From: Pelagerythrobacter marensis
GTDB lineage: Bacteria; Pseudomonadota; Alphaproteobacteria; Sphingomonadales; Sphingomonadaceae
Reading direction: 5' to 3'
Assembly (NCBI RefSeq): GCF_036700095.1
Contig: NZ_CP144918.1
Location: forward strand, 993,001-1,057,000
DNA: 64,000 bases
This document shows positions 13,168 through 21,269 of this stretch, piece by piece. Below the pieces are notes generated by a model. It worked only from the letters and a program-made list of their open reading frames with translations. It did no database searches and was not told where the DNA came from. Both the position numbers and the translations under genes were made by a program. The number at the start of each line of letters is the position of its first letter. Position 1 is the stretch's first letter.

Positions 13168-13998
13168 GTGACCGGCGCGATATCGTTCGCAAGCGACGTC
13201 CACGTGACGCAAAGGCTGCCCCGAAATGCCGTCATGGCGCTCGGCTGTGTGCTGGCGCTGTGTCCGATCCTGTTATGGCAATCGGACCGGTTCTCGATAA
13301 ACGAGGTGTTGCGGCCGGCGATCAGCCTGACTTTCTGGCTTGCCTTGTCGACGACGGTTGCCGTGCAGGCCGTCATCAGCACGATAGTGATGCAGGCTTT
13401 CCTGCCGAACCCCTCGCGCTCGGCTTTCTGGCTTTCCCGACTTGGCAATACGATGCTCAACGTCGCACTCGCAAGTATCGAGAGCATCGGGTTCAAGCAT
13501 TTCTGGGGCCTGCCGATAGGCGGGCAACACGATTTCGCCGGTATCGCCCTGATTGCGAGCGTTCCCGTAGTGCTGACGTTGCTCGCTGCCGAACGCGGCA
13601 TCGCGGTGCGGCGGCGCCCGGCGACCGCCGCGGCGCCGGCCTTGCACCGCGCCGGAATGCTGAAGCGTATGCCGCGGGGCGTTGTCGGTCCCGTCGAACT
13701 CCTGCGCTCGGAAGATCACTACCTGCACGTCCACACGGCGTCGGGCGCTGGCATGATCAAGTACCGCCTCGGCGACGCTGTCGACGAACTGGGGCCCGAG
13801 GCGGGCATGCAGGTGCACAAGTCGTGGTGGGTGAGCTATTCCGCAATATGCGGTATCGAGCGGAGCAGCGGGCGGTTCTGGATCGTGCTGCGCGATGGGC
13901 GGCGGGTTCCGGTATCGCGGACCTATCTTGCGGAAGTCCGCGAGCGCTGGCGCGGTGCCGAAGGCGATCCGCCCCATGCAAAAGGCAATTCGGTCTGA
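13168..13998 (+). CDS. Membrane-bound LytTR-type transcription regulator
   Basis: A 276-residue protein joining an N-terminal membrane domain to a C-terminal LytTR DNA-binding domain. Hydrophobic segments include VMALGCVLALCPILLW, a helix around LTFWLALSTTVAVQA, and one around FAGIALIASVPVVLTLLA. The LytTR part starts near VVGPVELLRSEDHYLHVHT and ends VSRTYLAEVRERW; the strand HKSWWVSYSAICGIE is typical. The GTG at 13168 is chosen because AGGGGA lies just upstream, and a start at 13090 would run into the divergent gene. Such proteins probably sense a membrane or envelope signal directly. The likely target is the divergent propeller gene or itself; this is inference. Confidence 0.8.
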   Translation: MTGAISFASDVHVTQRLPRNAVMALGCVLALCPILLWQSDRFSINEVLRPAISLTFWLALSTTVAVQAVISTIVMQAFLPNPSRSAFWLSRLGNTMLNVALASIESIGFKHFWGLPIGGQHDFAGIALIASVPVVLTLLAAERGIAVRRRPATAAAPALHRAGMLKRMPRGVVGPVELLRSEDHYLHVHTASGAGMIKYRLGDAVDELGPEAGMQVHKSWWVSYSAICGIERSSGRFWIVLRDGRRVPVSRTYLAEVRERWRGAEGDPPHAKGNSV

Positions 13999-14186
13999 CA
14001 CCGGATGGGGTTTCCGGTTACATCGTTGCGGACTGTCGCCGGCCGGGGATGCTTCGCCACTGGTCCGGCATTCGTTTCCGGCAATCACAGTGGACGAAAA
14101 TTGCGATCACGAAACGGCTTGATCTCAAGTTTGGTTGAAGTTGTATCGATCTGTTCCTCTCCGATGCAATCGAAGGAACGAGGAAC

Positions 14187-14729
14187 ATGACGGATACTTT
14201 GCGGATAGGACTTGTCTACGGCAGCGCGCGGCCCGGCCGGCTGTGCGACAGCGTCGCCGGCTGGGTGGCCGAAAGGGTCGCGGCGCGCGGCGGAATGGCG
14301 GTCGAAACGATCGATCCCGCCGCGGGCCATGACGAGGCCGAACTGATCCGGCGCATCGACCGCGCGGACGGGTTCATCGTGGTCACGCCCGAATACAATC
14401 ACAGCTTCCCCGCGCCGCTGAAGGCCCTGATCGACGCGGCCAGCAGCGAATGGCATGCCAAGCCGGTCGCTTTCGTCTCTTACGGCGGCATATCCGGCGG
14501 CCTGCGCGCGGTCGAACACTTGCGCGGCGTTTTCGCAGAGCTTCACGCCGTGGGGATCCGGGACACGGTCAGCTTCGCCGCGGCGTGGGAGCAGTTCGGC
14601 GAGGATGCCCAGCTGCACGATCCGCGCCGGGCCGAGCGGGCGATGGCGACCCTGCTGCTGCGGTTCGACTGGTGGAGCCGGGCTCTGCGCAATGCGCGGA
14701 TTGCGCAAAGCTATGGAGAAGCGGCATGA
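14187..14729 (+). CDS. NADPH-dependent FMN reductase-like flavoprotein
   Basis: A 180-residue flavodoxin-fold oxidoreductase of the NADPH-dependent FMN reductase family. The phosphate-binding loop appears as VYGSARPGRLCDSV at the N-terminus and the flavin-ring loop as VTPEYNHSFPAPLKALIDAA near residue 75; SYGGISGGLRA forms the next conserved loop. Such enzymes reduce FMN, quinones or azo compounds using NAD(P)H. An AAGGAACGAGGAAC ribosome region precedes the ATG. The stop overlaps the start of the N-acetyltransferase gene (ATGA), so the two are translationally coupled, which hints at a joint role with aromatic amines or azo compounds. Confidence 0.85.
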   Translation: MTDTLRIGLVYGSARPGRLCDSVAGWVAERVAARGGMAVETIDPAAGHDEAELIRRIDRADGFIVVTPEYNHSFPAPLKALIDAASSEWHAKPVAFVSYGGISGGLRAVEHLRGVFAELHAVGIRDTVSFAAAWEQFGEDAQLHDPRRAERAMATLLLRFDWWSRALRNARIAQSYGEAA

Positions 14730-15568
14730 GCGAGCGCGACATGAGCGAGCACAGCGTGGATCTCGCCGCCTATTGCGCGCGCATTGGCTATTCCGGGCCG
14801 CTCGAACCGACTCTGGCGACCCTTCGCGCGCTGCAGGAACTGCATCCGGCCGCGATCACTTTCGAAGCGATCGACGTCCTGCTGGACCGCGGGGTGGATC
14901 TTTCGCCCCGCGCGGTCGACGACAAGCTTATCGTGCGCGGCCGCGGAGGCTATTGCTACGAACAGAACGGGCTTTTCAAGCGCGTGCTGGAAGCCATCGG
15001 CTTCGAGGTCGAGGGCCTGATCGCCCGGGTGAACTGGCATGCTCCGCCCGATGCGCCGCTGGCACCGCCGTCGCACATGGCGCTGCGCGTCACGGTCGAC
15101 GCCGTGCCGTGGCTGGTGGATGTCGGTTTCGGCAGCTGCGTGCCGACCGCGCCGATCCGGCTGGCCTGTCGCGAGCCGCAGAGCACGCGCCACGAGATCT
15201 TTCGCCTGACGCCGGCAAGCCACGGGCTGCAACTCGAAGCCTCGATCGCGGGCAAGTGGCAGCCGGTCTATCGCCTGGCCCCTACGCCAATGCTCGATGG
15301 CGACTACGAGTTGCACAACTGGTTCACAGCCACCCATCCCGGTTCGCACTTCCGCCACCGGCTGATCGTGACGCGCACGACGCCCGATGCGCGGCACGTG
15401 CTCGCCGATGCGCGCCTGACGGTGCGCGGCAGCGACGGGACGGTTCACCGCGAAACGCTCGACGCCGATGCGATCGAGCGCGCGCTGGCGGAGCGGTTCG
15501 CCTTGCCGGTCGAAAGCGACTGGCGGCCGATAATCGAACGTGCAGCGGCGGCGAGCGCTTCGGGCTGA
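14726..15568 (+). CDS. Arylamine N-acetyltransferase
   Basis: A 280-residue NAT-family enzyme that would transfer acetyl from acetyl-CoA to aryl amines or hydrazines. The whole catalytic triad is visible in order: Cys in RGGYCYEQN, His in PPSHMALRV and Asp in WLVDVGFGS. LHPAAITFEAIDVLLDRG near the N-terminus is also family-typical. The ATG overlaps the stop of the preceding flavoprotein, placing both in one transcript. A second ATG lies 5 codons downstream (MSEHSVD) and could also be used. The coupling with a reductase fits a reduce-then-acetylate detoxification route, but the natural substrate is unknown. Confidence 0.9.
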   Translation: MSERDMSEHSVDLAAYCARIGYSGPLEPTLATLRALQELHPAAITFEAIDVLLDRGVDLSPRAVDDKLIVRGRGGYCYEQNGLFKRVLEAIGFEVEGLIARVNWHAPPDAPLAPPSHMALRVTVDAVPWLVDVGFGSCVPTAPIRLACREPQSTRHEIFRLTPASHGLQLEASIAGKWQPVYRLAPTPMLDGDYELHNWFTATHPGSHFRHRLIVTRTTPDARHVLADARLTVRGSDGTVHRETLDADAIERALAERFALPVESDWRPIIERAAAASASG

Positions 15569-15664
15569 AACTTCTGCTTGCCTGCACGCTCGCCCGGATG
15601 CCTTGCCAGCATCCGCAAATTGCGACAGTCCGGCCCGGACACGTTGCGCAAAGGGGAGAGGCCA

Positions 15665-16639
15665 ATGAAGACCGCGATCACCGAAATGTTCGGTATCGAG
15701 CACCCGATCATCCAGGGCGGTATGCACTATGTCGGGTTTGCCGAAATGGCGGCGGCGGTGTCGAACGCCGGAGGGCTCGGGATCATTACCGGGCTGACGC
15801 AGAAGACCCCCGCCGACCTCGCCAACGAGATCGCGCGCTGCCGCGACATGACCGACAAGCCGTTCGGCGTGAACCTTACTTTTCTGCCCACGGTGAACGC
15901 GCCCGACTATCCCGGCTATATCCGCGCGATCGTCGAAGGCGGGGTGAAAGTGGTGGAAACCGCCGGCAACAATCCCCAGGCCGTGCTCCCGCATCTCAAG
16001 GACGCGGGGATCAAGGTGATCCACAAATGCACCAGCGTGCGCCATGCGCTGAAGGCGCAGTCGATCGGGTGCGACGCGGTCTCGGTCGACGGGTTCGAAT
16101 GCGGCGGCCATCCGGGCGAGGACGACGTGCCGAACTTCATCCTCCTGCCGCGCGCGGCGGACGAGCTGGAGATACCGTTCGTGTCCAGCGGCGGCATGGC
16201 CGACGGGCGCAGCCTGGTCGCCAGCCTCGCGTTCGGCGCGGCGGGCATGAACATGGGCACGCGCTTCATTGCAACGAAGGAAGCGCCGGTTCACGACAAC
16301 GTCAAACAGGCGATCCTGGCCGCCAGCGAGCTCGATACGCGGCTGGTGATGCGTCCGCTGCGCAATACCGAACGGGTGCTGACGAACGACGCGGTCGAGC
16401 GGCTGCTGGAGAAGGAACGCGCGCTGGGCGCCGATCTGAAGTTCGAAGACATTATCGAGGAAGTCGCCGGGGTCTACCCCTCGATCATGCGCGAAGGGGA
16501 AATGGACCGCGGAGCGTGGAGTTGCGGGATGGTCGCGGGCCTCGTCTACGATATCCCGACGTGCCGGGAACTGATCAAGCGCATCATGAAGCAGGCGAAC
16601 GAGATCGTCGACCGGATCGACGGCCTGCGCCGGGCCTGA
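15665..16639 (+). CDS. Nitronate monooxygenase
   Basis: A 324-residue FMN-dependent TIM-barrel enzyme of the nitronate monooxygenase (2-nitropropane dioxygenase) family, oxidising alkyl nitronates such as propionate 3-nitronate. IEHPIIQGGMHYVGF, the glycine-rich NAGGLGIITG, VEGGVKVVETAGNNP and the SVDGFECGGHPGEDD segment with its conserved His are present. The ATG at 15665 follows GGGGAGAGG. It begins 96 bases after the acetyltransferase, on the same strand, and converges with the DUF924 gene. Some relatives act as enoyl reductases, but the motif set favours a nitronate-type enzyme. Confidence 0.88.
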   Translation: MKTAITEMFGIEHPIIQGGMHYVGFAEMAAAVSNAGGLGIITGLTQKTPADLANEIARCRDMTDKPFGVNLTFLPTVNAPDYPGYIRAIVEGGVKVVETAGNNPQAVLPHLKDAGIKVIHKCTSVRHALKAQSIGCDAVSVDGFECGGHPGEDDVPNFILLPRAADELEIPFVSSGGMADGRSLVASLAFGAAGMNMGTRFIATKEAPVHDNVKQAILAASELDTRLVMRPLRNTERVLTNDAVERLLEKERALGADLKFEDIIEEVAGVYPSIMREGEMDRGAWSCGMVAGLVYDIPTCRELIKRIMKQANEIVDRIDGLRRA

Positions 16640-16656
16640 ATGGCGCCGAAGGGTTC

Positions 16657-17205
16657 CTACCAGGCGTAACCGGCGGCAACCGCCCGCTTCTCTGCGGCAG
16701 ACGACTTGCGGCCCAGCGCCGGATTGCGGTGCGGGAAGCGGCCGAAGCGCGCGATCATGCGATAGTGACTGACCGCGAAGCGGCGTTGCTGCGGCGACCG
16801 CGCGAAATAGGCGAGCGATGCGCGCTGGTCGGCGATTTCCTCGCTGTGCATCAGCGGCATGGCGATAAAGGCGCGTTCGCGCTCGGGCAGGCGCACATCC
16901 CAGCCGCGAGCGATCGCGGTCCGGGCGAGCTGGCGGGCCAGCGGATCGGAGGCGAAAGCGCGCGCCTGCCCCCGGAACAGGTTGCGGGGGACCTGGTCGA
17001 ACAAGAGGATCGCGGCCTGCGCGGTTCGAAGATCGCCCAGGAATTCACGCGCGGGCCGGTGGCGCAAGGTCTTCCATTCCCGGACAAAACGGCGACGCAG
17101 CAGGGCGTCGACTTCGGCCCCGCCCCCGTACCAGTCGGCCGGGCCGAGCCGCTGGAACCAGACATGCAGCAGTTCCGCCGCCCAGCGGCGCCGGGCGGCG
17201 GTCAT
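16657..17205 (-). CDS. DUF924 family protein
   Basis: A 182-residue alpha-helical protein of the DUF924 family (all-helical, tetratricopeptide-like fold; function not established). Recognisable blocks are VWFQRLGPADWYGGG, LLFDQVPRNLFRG, IAMPLMHSEEIADQ and RFGRFPHRNPALGR, in the family's usual order. The start at 17205 (MTAARRRWAAELL) gives the standard length; a longer frame would run into the upstream gene. It lies 7 bases after the stop of the small exported protein and is probably the last gene of a three-gene operon with the two exported paralogues. Confidence 0.82.
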   Translation of the reverse strand: MTAARRRWAAELLHVWFQRLGPADWYGGGAEVDALLRRRFVREWKTLRHRPAREFLGDLRTAQAAILLFDQVPRNLFRGQARAFASDPLARQLARTAIARGWDVRLPERERAFIAMPLMHSEEIADQRASLAYFARSPQQRRFAVSHYRMIARFGRFPHRNPALGRKSSAAEKRAVAAGYAW

Positions 17206-17212
17206 GCGTCGG

Positions 17213-17611
17213 TTAGCCTTCGACTTTCTTGTAGGGGACGAAATCGCCCAGGAAGATATTGCCGGTGTAGAACCCGCCCATCCGGTCGAACGTCGTGATG
17301 ATGTCCGTCCGGCACAACTGGCTGCCGGTCCGGCGAATGGCCATGGCATCGCCATTGTCGAGCGAGGCGGCGTCGCGCGGGATATTCACGTAAAGCGTGT
17401 TGCCGCGTTCGATCACGATCGCGGTCCCGTCGATGATCCGCATGCGCGTGTTCGGCGCCATCTGCACGCACGATTGCGGCTCGCCCGCCACGCGCCCTTC
17501 GATCAATTTGGCGAGTTTCGCTTCGCCTTTGGTCTCGTGGTCGTCGGCTGCGGCAGGGGCGGCGAATAGCGCGCCCGCCGCGATGGCACCGATCAGAGTA
17601 GCTGTCTTCAT
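17213..17611 (-). CDS. Small exported protein, paralogue A
   Basis: A 132-residue protein with a signal peptide (MKTATLIGAIAAGALFAAPAAA), hence probably periplasmic. The mature part begins KGEAKLAKLIEGRVAGEPQSC. It contains two cysteines, one in EPQSCVQ and one in SQLCRTDII, which might form a disulfide. The start at 17611 follows AAGGAGG. Its stop and start are nearly fused to the neighbours: it starts 1 base after the stop of paralogue B. The two proteins are clearly homologous through their length, so this is a tandem duplication. I do not know the function. Confidence 0.75.
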   Translation of the reverse strand: MKTATLIGAIAAGALFAAPAAADDHETKGEAKLAKLIEGRVAGEPQSCVQMAPNTRMRIIDGTAIVIERGNTLYVNIPRDAASLDNGDAMAIRRTGSQLCRTDIITTFDRMGGFYTGNIFLGDFVPYKKVEG

Positions 17612-17612
17612 T

Positions 17613-18035
17613 TCAGCCTCCTTGTTTCTCATGGCTCTTGTCCCCCCCAGCCTTCGTATACGGGACAAAACTGTCGAGAATCAGGATCGGTCCTGCCACC
17701 CCGCCTATCCGGTCGCGCAGCTCGACCCGGTCGTGGCGGCAGATCTGGGTTCCATATTGATGGAACACCGGCAGGTCGCTGTTGGAAAGCATGCGCGCGC
17801 CGCTCGGGCGGTTGACCCACAGCGTCGCGCCGTCGCGGAAGACGATTGCGGTCCGGTCGACGATCTGGATCGAGTCGCGCTGGCTTTCGTGCAGGCAGTG
17901 TACCGGCTCGCCCGCCACGCGCCCTTCGAGCATTTCGGCAAGCCGCGCCTCTCCGCGCGAAGGCTCCTCCGCCAGCGCCGGGCCGGCGGTGGCGATCGTC
18001 AATGCGGCCAGCGCGGGGAGAATCCTGTGTTTCAT
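17613..18035 (-). CDS. Small exported protein, paralogue B
   Basis: A 140-residue exported protein (signal MKHRILPALAALTIATAGPALA) related to the gene just downstream. It shares RGEARLAEMLEGRVAGEPVHC, the IVDRTAIVFRDGATLWVN strand pair, GTQICRHD and a closing DSFVPYTK block. The corresponding paralogue A segments are RVAGEPQSC, TAIVIERGNTLYVN, GSQLCRTD and GDFVPYKK. Both cysteines are conserved between the copies. The stop lies one base from the next start, giving tight coupling. It is separated by about 60 bases from tldD on the same strand. Function is unknown; the envelope location and conserved cysteine pair suggest a disulfide-stabilised beta fold. Confidence 0.75.
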   Translation of the reverse strand: MKHRILPALAALTIATAGPALAEEPSRGEARLAEMLEGRVAGEPVHCLHESQRDSIQIVDRTAIVFRDGATLWVNRPSGARMLSNSDLPVFHQYGTQICRHDRVELRDRIGGVAGPILILDSFVPYTKAGGDKSHEKQGG

Positions 18036-18094
18036 GGTCCGCCGGTATATCACGCTTCGCGTGAACGCGCGATGAGCATTGCGCGGCGGCAGCG

Positions 18095-19525
18095 TCAGGC
18101 CGTGCCGCCGACGGTCAGCCGGTCGACCAGCAGCGTGGGCTGGCCGACGCCCGCGGGAACGCCCTGTCCCCCCTTGCCGCACATTCCCACGCCTTCGTCG
18201 AGCGCGAGGTCGTTGCCGATGCCCGAAACGCGGGTCAGCACGCTGGGCCCGTCGCCGATCAGGGTTGCGCCCTTGATCGGCGCGCCGATCCGGCCGTCCT
18301 CGACCAGATAGGCTTCGGTGCAGGAGAAGACGAACTTGCCCGAAACGATATCGACCTGCCCGCCGCCGAAGCTCTTGGCATAGATGCCGCGCTTCATCCG
18401 GCCGAGCAGGTCTGCCGGGTCGTCTTCGCCCGCGCGCATGAAAGTGTTGGTCATGCGCGGCATGGGCGCGTGTTCGAAGCTTTCGCGCCGCCCGTTGCCG
18501 GTCGGCTCCATGCCCATCAGGCGGGCGTTCAGCCGGTCCTGCATATAGCCCTTGAGAATGCCGTCCTCGATCAGCACGGTCTCGCGCGTGGGCGTGCCCT
18601 CGTCGTCGATCGACAGCGAACCGCGCCGGTCGGGGATCGCGCCATCGTCGACCACGGTGACGCCGGGCGCTGCGACTCGCTCGCCGATCCGGCCGGAGAA
18701 GGCACTCGTGCCCTTGCGGTTGAAATCCCCCTCCAGCCCGTGGCCGACGGCTTCGTGGAGGAGCACGCCGGGCCAGCCGGGGCCGAGCAGAACCGCCATC
18801 TCGCCTGCCGGCGCGTCGACGCTCTCGAGGTTGACCATCGCCTGGCGCACCGCCTCGTCGACCGCGCGGTTCCAGCCGGCGGGATCGAACAGCCGGTCGT
18901 ATAGGTGCCGGCCGCCGAAACCGAAACTGCCCCGCTCGCGCCGGCCGTTCGCTTCGGCCACGACGCCGACGTTGAGGCGCACCAGCGGGCGCACGTCGGT
19001 GGCGACGAAGCCGTCGGGCCGCACGATCTCCACCACGCTCCAGCTCGCGAGCAGGCTGGCGGTGACTTGCGACACGCGCGGATCGCGGGCGCGCGCTGCG
19101 GCATCGATCGCCTCGAGCAGCGCGACCTTGTCCGCGAAAGGCACCGCGTCGAGCGGGTTGTCGGCGGTGTAGAGATGGCGGTTGTTTCCCCTTGGCGGGG
19201 CCGCGCGCGGGCCCCTGGCCGGGTCGAGCAGGTGCAGCGTTTCGCCCGCGCGAACGATCGCCGCCTCGCCGATCTCGTTGGCATGGGCAAAGCCGGTCGT
19301 CTCGCCCGAGACACCGCGCAGGCCGAACCCCGAATCGCGCGCATAGTCGGCGGTCTTGAGGCGCCCGTCGTCGAATGCGAGTGCTTCGCGCGCGGTATAT
19401 TGCAGATAGAGTTCGCCATCGTCGCACCGTTCCAGCAGGCGTGCGGTCAGCGCGGCGGCGCGTTCAGGGTCGAGTTTGCCTTCGCCGTAGAGGAAGGCGC
19501 GCGGATCGGTCGGCTGGACGGTCAT
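18095..19525 (-). CDS. tldD: Metalloprotease TldD
   Basis: The TldD subunit of the TldD/TldE (PmbA) zinc peptidase, which degrades unfolded peptides and matures some peptide products. The zinc motif HEAVGHGLEGD is intact near residue 248. Other family blocks are visible: MGEKG-like GMCGKGGQGVPAGVGQPTLLVD at the C-terminus, SGKFVFSCTEAYLVEDG and NRKGTSAFSGRIGE. About 476 residues, the usual size. Two in-frame ATGs, at 19543 and 19525, both lack a clear ribosome site; 19525 (MTVQPTDPRAFLYG) is preferred because it fits the common N-terminus. The partner TldE is not in the window. Confidence 0.92.
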   Translation of the reverse strand: MTVQPTDPRAFLYGEGKLDPERAAALTARLLERCDDGELYLQYTAREALAFDDGRLKTADYARDSGFGLRGVSGETTGFAHANEIGEAAIVRAGETLHLLDPARGPRAAPPRGNNRHLYTADNPLDAVPFADKVALLEAIDAAARARDPRVSQVTASLLASWSVVEIVRPDGFVATDVRPLVRLNVGVVAEANGRRERGSFGFGGRHLYDRLFDPAGWNRAVDEAVRQAMVNLESVDAPAGEMAVLLGPGWPGVLLHEAVGHGLEGDFNRKGTSAFSGRIGERVAAPGVTVVDDGAIPDRRGSLSIDDEGTPTRETVLIEDGILKGYMQDRLNARLMGMEPTGNGRRESFEHAPMPRMTNTFMRAGEDDPADLLGRMKRGIYAKSFGGGQVDIVSGKFVFSCTEAYLVEDGRIGAPIKGATLIGDGPSVLTRVSGIGNDLALDEGVGMCGKGGQGVPAGVGQPTLLVDRLTVGGTA

Positions 19526-19591
19526 GCCCGGCGATATAGACATAGTGCGCCGGCAATGTCAGGGGCGGTGGCTGCGCAGTGCCGGGCCGCG

Positions 19592-19852
19592 TCAGCGGTG
19601 GCCGGGATCGCCCCCGGCGGAAATGTCTTCCAGCGCGGCCTGGTTCGCGCCGTCCGCGGGGCCGCCGCGCAGCACGAATCGCCGGTCGCAATAGCCGCAA
19701 TCGACGTAGCCATGCTCGTCGATCTCCAGCCAGACGCGCGGGTGGCCGAGCGCCGAGGCGCGATAGCGGTCGCCCGGGCGAATCGCATCGGCGCCATCGC
19801 ACTTGACGCGAACATGATCGACCAGGATCGTTTCAGGCGGCGGAATATCCAT
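19592..19852 (-). CDS. Small CHCC-type zinc-finger protein
   Basis: An 86-residue protein with the zinc-ligand set of the CHCC zinc-finger family (related to the mitochondrial complex I subunit NDUFS6). The ligands are Cys in VKCDGA, His in ALGHPRVWLEID and a close Cys pair in VDCGYCDRRFVL. In alphaproteobacteria such proteins are linked to respiratory complex I; that role is inferred from the family. The ATG at 19852 gives MDIPPPETILVDH; the longer frame upstream would overlap the divergent ABC transporter gene. It lies between tldD and the ABC gene. Confidence 0.8.
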   Translation of the reverse strand: MDIPPPETILVDHVRVKCDGADAIRPGDRYRASALGHPRVWLEIDEHGYVDCGYCDRRFVLRGGPADGANQAALEDISAGGDPGHR

Positions 19853-19931
19853 GCGGCCGCAGATACTGCCATGCGCGGGCCTGTGCAACTGGCCCTTTAC
19901 GGATCGATCGGGGACGGCCAATTGGGCGATC

Positions 19932-20903
19932 ATGACCGACGCCGCCCAGCAGACTTCGCCCGCCGATCCCCCGCCGGCGATTGCCATTCGCGATCTGACC
20001 AAACGCTATGCGGGCGAGAAGGGCGAGCCGGGCAAGCTCGCGCTCGACGGGGTGAGTTTCGACGTGCCGCAAGGGCAGATCTTCGGCCTGCTCGGCCCCA
20101 ACGGCGCGGGCAAGTCGACTTTGATCAATATTCTCGCCGGGCTGGTCAACAAGACTTCGGGCAGCGCCGAGATCTGGGGCTTCGACATCGATCACAACCC
20201 GCGCAACGCCAAGCGCATGATCGGGATCGTCCCGCAGGAAATCGTCTTCGACCCGTTCTTCACCCCGTTCGAGGTGCTGGAAAACCAGGGCGGATTCTAC
20301 GGCATCGGCAAGCGCGACCGGCGCAGCGAGGAACTGCTCGCCGCCGTGCACCTGGCCGACAAGCGCGATGCCTATGCCCGCACGCTGTCGGGCGGGATGA
20401 AGCGGCGCCTGCTGATCGCCAAGGCAATGGTCCACACGCCGCCGATCCTCGTGCTCGACGAGCCCACCGCGGGCGTCGACGTCGAACTGCGCCGGCAGCT
20501 GTGGGATCTGGTGGGCGAACTGAACGCCGAAGGCGTGACGGTCGTTCTCACCACCCATTACCTGGAGGAAGCCGAGCAGCTTTGCGATCGGATCGCGATC
20601 ATCAATCATGGCAAGCTGATCGCCAACAAGCCGACGCGCGAACTGGTCGGGATGGCGCGTGAGAAGATCGTTCGCGTCACGCTCGACCGCGACATCGCCG
20701 ACCCGCCGATGGAGGAAGGCTTCCTCAAGGTCGAAGCGACCGATCCGCGCACGCTGGAGGTGACTTACGATCGCGATGCGACCAGCGCGGGCCAGGTGCT
20801 CGCCCGGATTCAGGCGCGCGGCTATGCGATCGAGGACGTCACCACGCGCGAGGCCGACCTCGAGGATGTTTTTGTCTCGCTCACCAGCGCGGCCCGGCCA
20901 TAA
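19932..20903 (+). CDS. ABC transporter ATP-binding protein (ABC-2 type)
   Basis: A 323-residue ATPase with Walker A GPNGAGKST, the signature LSGGMKRRL, Walker B ILVLDEPTAGVD and the H-loop TTHYLEE. The order and the C-terminal region ending VFVSLTSAARP match the DrrA/NodI-like ATPases that drive ABC-2 exporters. The ATG at 19932 is preferred over an upstream frame that overlaps the zinc-finger gene. No permease gene follows: the next gene is on the opposite strand. Its membrane partner must be encoded elsewhere, which makes this an orphan ATPase here. Substrate unknown. Confidence 0.88.
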   Translation: MTDAAQQTSPADPPPAIAIRDLTKRYAGEKGEPGKLALDGVSFDVPQGQIFGLLGPNGAGKSTLINILAGLVNKTSGSAEIWGFDIDHNPRNAKRMIGIVPQEIVFDPFFTPFEVLENQGGFYGIGKRDRRSEELLAAVHLADKRDAYARTLSGGMKRRLLIAKAMVHTPPILVLDEPTAGVDVELRRQLWDLVGELNAEGVTVVLTTHYLEEAEQLCDRIAIINHGKLIANKPTRELVGMAREKIVRVTLDRDIADPPMEEGFLKVEATDPRTLEVTYDRDATSAGQVLARIQARGYAIEDVTTREADLEDVFVSLTSAARP

Positions 20904-20945
20904 CCGGGAATGCGGCGCCGGTAGCGCCGGCGCCCCGTTCTGCGA

Positions 20946-21146
20946 TCACCGCGAGGCGGCGGCGCGGAAGCGGCGCGCGGCGTCGAGCGCCTGCTTCTTG
21001 GTGGCTTCTTCGCAATCGGCGTCGGCGAGCGTTTCGATCTCGGCCGCTGCGCAGTTGAGCAGACGCTTGGCGATCGCTCCTTCGTGCTCGGCTTCGTCGC
21101 GCTCGCGGCGCAGGCGTTGCGTTTTGGCGTCGGACTTCTCGCCCAT
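20946..21146 (-). CDS. Small charged helical protein
   Basis: A 66-residue, strongly charged, probably all-helical protein. It begins MGEKSDAKTQRLRRERDEAE and contains an Ala-rich helix with two cysteines (LLNCAAAEIE and ADADCEEATKK). There is a weak AAAGG ribosome site about 9 bases upstream. It sits alone between the ABC ATPase and nadB and is convergent with the former. I do not recognise a named family. The coiled-coil-like composition would allow a helical hairpin. It is kept because the frame has protein-like composition and both neighbours leave it clear. Confidence 0.5.
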   Translation of the reverse strand: MGEKSDAKTQRLRRERDEAEHEGAIAKRLLNCAAAEIETLADADCEEATKKQALDAARRFRAAASR

Positions 21147-21269
21147 CTGTTAAGACCTTTTTGTCGAGTTTCGTTGACGGCATCGCGACCGGAGCCAGCA
21201 CATCGCCGCTTTGATGAAGAATATATCTCCTCTCTGTCGCCTGCCGGCCCCGTGTGCAAGAGAGGCGCG

